From Verrucomicrobiales bacterium (lineage in GTDB: Bacteria > Verrucomicrobiota > Verrucomicrobiia > Verrucomicrobiales > DEV007), in NCBI GenBank assembly GCA_022424805.1, contig JAKMGR010000423.1, forward strand, positions 1-5,607: DNA of 5,607 nt, given 5' to 3'. Within the stretch, counting starts at the first letter, position 1. Each line of letters opens with the position of its first letter. The position numbers were made by a program, and so were the translations under genes. A model generated the notes under the pieces. It ran no database searches. It was given only the letters and a program-made list of their open reading frames with translations, and was not told the origin of the DNA. Shown in pieces: positions 1-4,402 of this stretch.

Positions 1-1211
1 GGATTGTGATCTGCAGTGATTAAAAACGGGAGCGCCTTCTTCAAATCAACTCGGAGTCGGGCAAGGTCGTCGAGGCGGAGGCGACTCCACCGGCGAATTC
101 TCAGAATCCGATCCGTATTTCGCACTCCCAGGCCAGGAACGCGGAGCAGATCCTCACGGGAGGCGCGATTCACATCAACGGGAAAGCGTTCCCGATGGCG
201 AAGAGCCCACGACAACTTCGGGTCGAGATCGAGATCAAGCTGCCCTCGCTTTTCCCCGCTTTTCGGGGTGAGTTCCCCGACGGCAAAGCCATAGAATCGT
301 AACAACCAGTCGGCCTGGTAGAGTCGATGCTCGCGTACGAGGGGAGGTGCGACTGCGGGCAGAATCTGCGATGGCGAAGGAATCGGGCTGAACGCGGAAT
401 AGTATACGCGATTCAGTCGATAGCTCCGATACAGGTGATCAGATCGTTGCAGGATGGTATCATCATCAGAACGGTCTGCCCCGACAATCATCTGCGTGCT
501 TTGGCCATTCGCATAGATGCAGGACCGTCCTGAGGTTTGGCCATCTTTAAACTCTGATGCCTGGATCTTCCTGTTCCGGTCTTTCTTTTCTGCCCGGGCT
601 TCCTCGATCCGACTGCGTATTCCGCCCATTGCCTCCTGCGTACGTCGCAGGTTTTTTTCCGGTGCCAGTTTACGAACGGAGTCTTCATCTGGCAGCTCGA
701 TGTTGATACTGATCCTATCGGCGTAGCGACCTGCTTCCTCGATTAGTTCCTGCGAAGCCTCGGGAATGGTTTTCAAATGGATGTATCCACGAAAATCATG
801 TTTTTCCCGCAGAATTTTCGCGACACGGAGCACCTGCTCCATCGTGTAATCAGCATCTCGAATAATCCCGCTACTGAGAAACAGCCCTTCAATGTAGTTC
901 CGCTTATAAAAGTCGAGAGTGAGCTGAACAACTTCCTCGACAGAAAAACGCGCTCGCTGAACATTGGAAGAACGGCGATTGATGCAGTAATGACAATCGT
1001 AGAGACAAACATTCGTGAGTAGAACCTTGAGCAAAGAGATGCAACGCCCATCCGGGGCATACGAATGGCAAATGCCCGAACCTCCCGCCGAACCAATTCC
1101 CTTTCCTCCCGGCGAGTTGGCAGAGTCACGCTTCACTGCACCCGAACTGGCGCAGGAAGCGTCATATTTGGCAGCGTCCGCGAGAATCTCGAGTTTCCGG
1201 GCAATCTTCAT
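1..1211 (-). CDS. Radical SAM protein with C-terminal HhH, putative DNA modification/repair family (3' end cut by window)
   Basis: An uninterrupted minus-strand frame gives 403 residues from ATG at 1211 to the left edge. Its stop is outside the window, so the product is C-terminally incomplete, probably by only a few tens of residues. Seen: an N-terminal segment with SCASSG (20-24), GICHSY and DGRCISLL (47-60), then the radical SAM cluster motif CLYDCHYC with Cys69, Cys73 and Cys76 (CX3CX2C), which would bind a 4Fe-4S cluster and S-adenosylmethionine. Further on come YIEGLFLSSG (106-115), GYIHLKTIP (142-150), NIELP (170-174), GQSTQMIVGA (236-245) and VYYSAFSPIP (269-278). The C-terminus holds a helix-hairpin-helix-like stretch, VNRASREDLLRVPGLG (347-362), suggesting DNA binding. 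These blocks match the family annotated as the radical SAM protein linked to uracil-DNA glycosylase-like proteins. Its reaction is not established. In other genomes the UDG-like partner is often adjacent; here it could lie beyond base 1. The ATG was chosen because KLEILADAAKYDASC follows at once, as is usual for the family. An in-frame GTG at 1220 is the alternative. Confidence 0.9.
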   Translation of the reverse strand, partial: MKIARKLEILADAAKYDASCASSGAVKRDSANSPGGKGIGSAGGSGICHSYAPDGRCISLLKVLLTNVCLYDCHYCINRRSSNVQRARFSVEEVVQLTLDFYKRNYIEGLFLSSGIIRDADYTMEQVLRVAKILREKHDFRGYIHLKTIPEASQELIEEAGRYADRISINIELPDEDSVRKLAPEKNLRRTQEAMGGIRSRIEEARAEKKDRNRKIQASEFKDGQTSGRSCIYANGQSTQMIVGADRSDDDTILQRSDHLYRSYRLNRVYYSAFSPIPSPSQILPAVAPPLVREHRLYQADWLLRFYGFAVGELTPKSGEKRGQLDLDLDPKLSWALRHRERFPVDVNRASREDLLRVPGLGVRNTDRILRIRRWSRLRLDDLARLRVDLKKALPFLITADHN

Positions 1212-1239
1212 TTTGTTCACCAGAACAGTATTCAAATGA
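1212..1239. promoter_or_regulatory. 28-bp divergent intergenic region between radical SAM and DUF429 genes
   Basis: Only 28 AT-rich bases separate the two start codons, so the promoters must overlap each other or reach into the opposite gene. For the plus strand, TATTCA at 1229-1234 resembles a -10 box and would place transcription initiation near the ATG at 1240. For the minus strand, TTGAAT (1252-1247), a 16-bp spacer and TACTGT (1230-1225) form a weak -35/-10 pair. Both are guesses by eye. What is certain is the geometry: the two genes cannot have independent full-length upstream regions. Confidence 0.4.
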
Positions 1240-1241
1240 AT
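1230..1241. repeat. 12-bp near-palindrome at the DUF429 start
   Basis: ATTCAAATGAAT has 5-bp inverted arms (ATTCA/TGAAT) around an AA centre. It lies between the divergent genes and overlaps the DUF429 start codon. A repressor site shared by both genes is possible, but a 5-bp arm in AT-rich DNA is expected by chance fairly often. Confidence 0.25.
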
Positions 1242-1989
1242 GGTTAATTCAAGAGAAATAATTCGATCCGGCCCTCTCACCATCTTCGGATTCGATCTTG
1301 CCTGGGGCGAAAAAAATCGAGACGGAATCTGTCGGATGAGTTTCCCCGATGGCCTAAATGGCAAACCTTGCGGGATTGCTTCATCGCTCACACACGGGGA
1401 TAACGCTCTTCTCAAAGCCGTCAAGGAATGCAGAACGGATACCATTTTCCTCGCAATCGATGCTCCGACACTTGCTCCCAACGAGTCAGGCTCCCGACCG
1501 GTAGACAGAGAGTGTTCGCAACGGTTTCGCAAGCAAGAGGCAGGATGCCACCCGGCAAATCGTCGCCTATGCCAGAGACCACTGCGAGTCGCCGATGCAC
1601 TTCGGAATGAAGGATTTCTTCTTTCTCCCGATTTCACCAAAGGCAACAAACTCGCCGCGGAAGTCTATCCGCATCCAGCAATGGTTCGTTGGTTTGGCTT
1701 GGGAAAAACGATCAAATACAAGCGTGGCCGTATCGTGGAAAGGCGAGCGGAGTTTTCCCGCTACCAGTCGCTTCTGCGGGAGTTTCTCTGCGACGAATTC
1801 CCCCATCTGCTTTCTGATGAAGTCGTCGAGGAACTCCTTTCTCTAGCGTGGACTAAAGACCAGGAAGATCGTCTCGACGCCCTCCTCTGCGCGCTGATCG
1901 GTTGGTGGCACCTTCGATTTGGTGGGAAGAAATCCGAAATCCTCGGAGATGATATTTCGGGACATATATTGCTCCCTGCAGAAAGGTAG
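1240..1989 (+). CDS. DUF429 family protein, predicted RNase H-fold nuclease
   Basis: 249 residues. The conserved blocks of DUF429 appear in order: GFDLAWGE (17-24) with Asp19, AIDAPTLAPNESGSRPVDRE (72-91) with Asp74 and Asp89, a Cys/His-containing GCHPANRR (102-109), AAEVYPHPAMV (139-149) with Glu141, and DRLDALLCALIGWW (210-223) with Asp210 and Asp213. The acidic residues sit where an RNase H/RuvC-like fold would hold two metal ions, so a nuclease role is predicted for the family, although the substrate is unknown. There is no signal peptide, so it is cytoplasmic. The start is fixed by the sequence: a TGA (1237-1239) directly abuts the ATG in the same frame, and no other usable start occurs before GFDLAWG. 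No Shine-Dalgarno sequence precedes it. It is the first gene of the plus-strand run, and 61 bp separate it from the next gene. Family assignment is firm; activity is inferred. Confidence 0.85.
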   Translation: MVNSREIIRSGPLTIFGFDLAWGEKNRDGICRMSFPDGLNGKPCGIASSLTHGDNALLKAVKECRTDTIFLAIDAPTLAPNESGSRPVDRECSQRFRKQEAGCHPANRRLCQRPLRVADALRNEGFLLSPDFTKGNKLAAEVYPHPAMVRWFGLGKTIKYKRGRIVERRAEFSRYQSLLREFLCDEFPHLLSDEVVEELLSLAWTKDQEDRLDALLCALIGWWHLRFGGKKSEILGDDISGHILLPAER

Positions 1990-2050
1990 CGACTGCAGCG
2001 TGATTCGAAAAAACCGTCCACTTCCCAATCAGATCGTCGTAACCCTTCCC

Positions 2051-2527
2051 ATGGCCCACTCCACTTTCGAACGTTCTTCCCTCATTAATGCCCCCGCTTC
2101 CGAGGTGCGCGCGTGGCACTTCTGCGCGGGTGCTTTTAAAAAGCTTTCGCCCCCATGGGAAAAAGCGACCGTCGTCGAGTCCCCCGGCGAATTGAAAGAT
2201 GGTGCCCGAGCCGTAATCGAGGTCAGAATCGGCCCAATCAAGCAGCGTTGGGTCGCTGTTCACGAAATATCAGACGACGGATTCATTGACCGGCAAGAGG
2301 AAGGACCTTTCGCCTTCTGGGAGCATCATCATCGCTTTCTTCCGACCAGTGATGACACCTGCCGACTCGTCGATTCGATTCGCTATCGACTGCCACTCGG
2401 CTTCCTGGGGAAAATCTTTGGCGGTCCACTTGTAAGGCGAAAGCTCAACCGCATGTTTGCCTATCGGCACGAGGTGACCAAACAGGCTCTGGAGGGCGCG
2501 AACGGAAATCACGAGGATGCCGTTTGA
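2051..2527 (+). CDS. SRPBCC family protein (START/Bet v1-like ligand-binding fold)
   Basis: 158 residues, close to the usual size of a single-domain SRPBCC protein. The start of the domain is visible as TFERSSLINAPASEVRAWHF (5-24), the typical first strand and helix. Later come GPFAFWEHHHRF (85-96), LVDSIRYRLPLG (106-117) and a C-terminal helix ending in MFAYRHEVTKQAL (135-147). The GPF.xW.H.H.F, D.I.Y.LP and F.YRH blocks are characteristic of the bacterial COG4276-type SRPBCC subgroup. Such proteins form a deep hydrophobic pocket for lipophilic ligands; the ligand here is unknown. The frame is open upstream to 1919, overlapping the DUF429 gene, but the conserved domain begins just after the ATG at 2051. 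An in-frame GTG at 2000 is a less likely alternative. The FAD oxidoreductase gene follows after 36 bp, so the two are probably co-transcribed and may act on the same compound. Confidence 0.8.
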   Translation: MAHSTFERSSLINAPASEVRAWHFCAGAFKKLSPPWEKATVVESPGELKDGARAVIEVRIGPIKQRWVAVHEISDDGFIDRQEEGPFAFWEHHHRFLPTSDDTCRLVDSIRYRLPLGFLGKIFGGPLVRRKLNRMFAYRHEVTKQALEGANGNHEDAV

Positions 2528-2563
2528 CCATTCACTTTGTCGATTCGAAGAGTCCCTGCTTCC

Positions 2564-3808
2564 ATGAGTGAATCCCCTGCCCCAACTACCTCCGACGTCA
2601 TCGTTGTCGGTGCTGGTCTCGCCGGACTATCGTGCGCGGTGAGGCTTCACGAATTGGGCCATAGGATACGGGTTTTCGAAGCGGCCGATGGCGTGGGCGG
2701 CCGCGTCCGCACCGACAATGTCGATGGCTTTCTCCTTGATCGGGGGTTCCAGGTTTATCTCGATGCCTACCCGGAAGCAGGAAAACTTCTCGATCTCGAG
2801 GCACTCGACCTTCGTTCCTTTGAGCCCGGTGCCCTCGTTTGGAAAAAGGGAGAGCTGCGCTCCGTGCTCGACGTTTTTCGAAAACCCTCGGCACTCTTTT
2901 CCTCAGCCTTCGCCCCAATCGGAAGCATGTGGGATAAACTGCTGGTTGCGAAACTGCGTTTTCACCTGCTCCGCAAGCATGTCTCCGACATCTGGCAGGG
3001 ACCGGAAATGACGACTTCAAATTACCTGAGAAAATTCGGCTTCTCGGATCGCATCATCGACGACTTTTTTCGCTCGTTCTATGGAGGAGTTTTTCTCGAA
3101 GATCTGCTCGTGACGTCGAGCCGACTTTTCGAGTTCACATTCAAAATGTTCTCCTCCGGTTCCGCTACCCTGCCCAATGCAGGAATGCAGGCCATCCCGG
3201 AGCAACTCGCTACGCGACTTCCGGAAAATGCCATTTCGCTAAATCGTCCCGTCGATTCGGTCACCAGCGATCACATCATGATCGAGGACACACGACAAGA
3301 AGCGGACCACATCGTGCTCGCAACCGATGGAGCGACCGCCGCCCGATTGCTCGGTGCCGAAATTGCTCCGCGCTGGAACAGCACGTCCTGTCTCTACTTT
3401 TCTGCCGACGAAGCACCCTTCGAGGAAGCAATCATCGCGCTGCATGGTGACCGCGAAGGACTAATCCACAATCTTTGCGTTCCCTCCGCAGTGGCGCCCG
3501 GCTACGCCCCCGATGGCAAATCCCTCATCTCCGTCTCCGTAATTGGCAATCAGGAAGACAACGCCGATCTCACCCGCGCCATCGAAGCCGAACTCGTCGA
3601 ATGGTTCGGAGAGAAGGCGGAGACATGGAAGCACCTGCGAACCGAGCATATTCTACAGGCATTGCCAGTAGACCCTCTGGGCAATGAAACGGAAATCTGC
3701 CGCCACGAGTCGATCTGGATTTGTGGAGACCACACTCGCTCCGGCTCGATCGAGGGAGCAATCATCTCCGGCCTCGAGACCGCCAACCGCATCTCCGAAA
3801 AGGAGTGA
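2564..3808 (+). CDS. NAD(P)/FAD-dependent oxidoreductase, amine oxidase/phytoene desaturase-like
   Basis: 414 residues from ATG. An N-terminal Rossmann FAD-binding motif, VIVVGAGLAGLSCAVRL (12-28), carries the GxGxxG glycines 16, 18 and 21. Glu39 in VFEA lies at the expected ribose-binding position, followed by the GGRVRT motif (45-50) and the LLDRGFQVY block (57-65). The C-terminus has the second FAD-binding motif, ICGDHTRSGSIEGAIISG (386-403), with Gly388 and Asp389. This arrangement and length fit the flavin amine oxidase/protoporphyrinogen oxidase/phytoene desaturase superfamily. The substrate cannot be told from the sequence; the protein could act on an isoprenoid, a porphyrin or an amine. 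There is no signal peptide. A TTG at 2537 would add nine residues, but the ATG places the Rossmann strand at the usual distance from the N-terminus. The nearest purine stretch, GAAGAG at 2547-2552, lies 11 bases upstream and is a poor ribosome site. It lies in a row with the SRPBCC gene before it and the SUKH-like gene 19 bp after. Confidence 0.87.
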   Translation: MSESPAPTTSDVIVVGAGLAGLSCAVRLHELGHRIRVFEAADGVGGRVRTDNVDGFLLDRGFQVYLDAYPEAGKLLDLEALDLRSFEPGALVWKKGELRSVLDVFRKPSALFSSAFAPIGSMWDKLLVAKLRFHLLRKHVSDIWQGPEMTTSNYLRKFGFSDRIIDDFFRSFYGGVFLEDLLVTSSRLFEFTFKMFSSGSATLPNAGMQAIPEQLATRLPENAISLNRPVDSVTSDHIMIEDTRQEADHIVLATDGATAARLLGAEIAPRWNSTSCLYFSADEAPFEEAIIALHGDREGLIHNLCVPSAVAPGYAPDGKSLISVSVIGNQEDNADLTRAIEAELVEWFGEKAETWKHLRTEHILQALPVDPLGNETEICRHESIWICGDHTRSGSIEGAIISGLETANRISEKE

Positions 3809-3814
3809 GAAAAA

Positions 3815-3818
3815 GGGG
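3815..3818 (+). promoter_or_regulatory. Shine-Dalgarno-like GGGG before the SUKH-like gene
   Basis: AAAAGGGG ends nine bases before the ATG at 3828. This is the most convincing ribosome binding site in the window and supports the 3828 start. The frame is open further upstream, inside the oxidoreductase gene, but that part is a shadow. Confidence 0.5.
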
Positions 3819-3827
3819 CTACGAGCA

Positions 3828-4244
3828 ATGAACTGGAAACCCCATATCATCCGACTCACAGAATCGGAAAAAGCACGCGCTGGAAAAATCGACGCCTCGT
3901 TTTTTCCACCGGTGGTAGAATCTCGACTCGCAGAGTGGGAACAAAAAAACAAGATCCATCTGCCTGAAGAAATTCGTTCCTATCTCCTGCAGTCCGAAGG
4001 TCTCGAAGCACAGCGCGGAGAAGCCTGGCCCGTCCTGCCACTCGATCAATGGGACGTTCTTCGCGACGAGTGCGCCTCGGCCACGCCGTGGGTCCACTTC
4101 GGCGAAACAGCGTCCCACCGCTACCTCCTTTCGACCGGTCATAGCCCCTCGATCTATCGCTGCGAGACCTTTGGATCAAACGAGGAATTCTTCGCCGCAA
4201 CATTCACACGCTACCTCGAATTGGTTTTCCGCGGCGAAGCGTGA
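3828..4244 (+). CDS. SMI1/KNR4 (SUKH)-like small protein
   Basis: 138 residues. The region ESRLAEWEQKNKIHLPEEIR (31-50) followed by SYLLQSEGLE (51-60) resembles the SUKH signature, in which a helix is followed by 'LP.e.r.fL...nG'. The middle HFGETASHRYLLSTGHSPSIYRC (90-112) and the end GSNEEFFAATFTRYLELVF (116-134) fit the usual strand pattern and the closing 'F.eFl..yl' helix. SUKH proteins are small cytoplasmic proteins. In bacteria many serve as immunity proteins against polymorphic or contact-dependent toxins, and others have no known role. No toxin gene is visible beside it: the gene upstream is an oxidoreductase and the one downstream is a sulfatase. The ATG at 3828 is preceded by a GGGG ribosome site and lies 19 bp after the previous stop, suggesting co-transcription with it. 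The family match is by eye and of moderate strength. Confidence 0.6.
   Translation: MNWKPHIIRLTESEKARAGKIDASFFPPVVESRLAEWEQKNKIHLPEEIRSYLLQSEGLEAQRGEAWPVLPLDQWDVLRDECASATPWVHFGETASHRYLLSTGHSPSIYRCETFGSNEEFFAATFTRYLELVFRGEA
4190..4239. repeat. 9-bp inverted repeat at the 3' end of the SUKH-like gene
   Basis: CTTCGCCGC (4190-4198) and GCGGCGAAG (4231-4239) are perfect inverted complements separated by 32 bases, ending three bases before the stop codon. In RNA this could form a GC-rich stem with a long loop. No U-tract follows, so it is not a standard intrinsic terminator, and both arms encode protein, so it may be fortuitous. Confidence 0.35.
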
Positions 4245-4287
4245 TTGCTGGCATCCATCCGTCCCTCCAAAAAGCCGAAAAACATTT

Positions 4288-4303
4288 ACGCAAACGTTTG
4301 TTT
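4288..4303. promoter_or_regulatory. LacI-family (PurR-like) operator upstream of the sulfatase gene
   Basis: ACGCAAACGTTTGTTT contains the perfect 10-bp palindrome CAAACGTTTG (4291-4300) with the central CG step typical of LacI/GalR-family operators. It agrees at 14 of 16 positions with the ideal PurR-type palindrome ACGCAAACGTTTGCGT. It sits about 90 bp before the sulfatase start, in non-coding DNA, and overlaps a possible -35 element, which is a position suited to repression. LacI-family regulators commonly control carbohydrate genes, fitting a polysaccharide sulfatase. No regulator gene is in the window, so which protein binds is inference. Confidence 0.55.
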
Positions 4304-4325
4304 TCTGACATTCTCGCGATCTAAT
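4298..4325 (+). promoter_or_regulatory. Candidate sigma70-type promoter for the sulfatase gene
   Basis: TTGTTT (4298-4303), a 16-bp spacer and TCTAAT (4320-4325, five of six matches to TATAAT) form a plausible promoter. The -35 half is weak and lies inside the operator palindrome. An alternative -35, CTGACA at 4305-4310, matches better but is badly spaced. Initiation near 4332 would give a leader of about 58 bases, rich in pyrimidines. Confidence 0.35.
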
Positions 4326-4336
4326 GAAATCCATTT
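4323..4336 (+). repeat. Direct repeat copy 1, AATGAAATC(C)ATTT
   Basis: This 14-base stretch matches 13 of 14 positions of the stretch at 4389-4402, which spans the sulfatase start codon. The two copies are offset by 66 bases, an exact multiple of three, so the ATG in each is in the same frame. Confidence 0.4.
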
Positions 4337-4374
4337 CCCGACATTTCTCCTCCTTTCCCCCCCTTTTGTTCTGA
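4324..4374 (+). other. Possible 16-codon upstream ORF beginning MKSI, like the sulfatase
   Basis: An ATG at 4324, in the same frame as the sulfatase start, opens a short reading frame that begins MKSIS and stops at TGA 4372-4374. Its first bases repeat those of the real gene start. If the promoter proposed here is right, this ATG lies upstream of the transcript start and is not translated. It could also be a decayed or alternative start region. Confidence 0.2.
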
Positions 4375-4388
4375 GCCTTCTGCCGGTA

Positions 4389-4402
4389 AATGAAATCAAT
4401 TT
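4389..4402 (+). repeat. Direct repeat copy 2, AATGAAATC(A)ATTT, at the sulfatase start
   Basis: Second copy of the 14-base repeat, including the ATG at 4390 and the codons for MKSI. It differs from copy 1 at one position. Short AT-rich similarity of this kind can arise by chance. Confidence 0.4.

Noticed and set aside
16..726. Several short plus-strand reading frames and one minus-strand frame (488-688) in the first 730 bases
   Set aside because: They lie opposite or out of frame to the radical SAM gene, whose continuous minus-strand frame carries recognisable motifs throughout. Their translations are arginine/serine-rich and of low complexity.
773..1129. 118-residue minus-strand reading frame
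   Set aside because: It is a shifted frame of the radical SAM gene. The frame holding the CX3CX2C motif is the real one and passes through without a break, so there is no frameshift or pseudogene.
1919..2050. N-terminal extension of the SRPBCC frame upstream of 2051
   Set aside because: It overlaps the DUF429 coding end, and the SRPBCC domain starts right after the ATG at 2051.
1853..2263. 136-residue minus-strand reading frame across the DUF429/SRPBCC junction
   Set aside because: It runs antisense to two well-supported genes and shows no recognisable motif.
2598..3020. 140-residue minus-strand reading frame inside the oxidoreductase gene
   Set aside because: Its arginine-rich composition is typical of an antisense shadow, and the plus strand carries a clear FAD-binding protein.
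3684..3827. N-terminal extension of the SUKH-like frame into the oxidoreductase gene
   Set aside because: The extension is a low-complexity shadow of the FAD-binding C-terminus. The ATG at 3828 has a ribosome site and lies just after the preceding stop.
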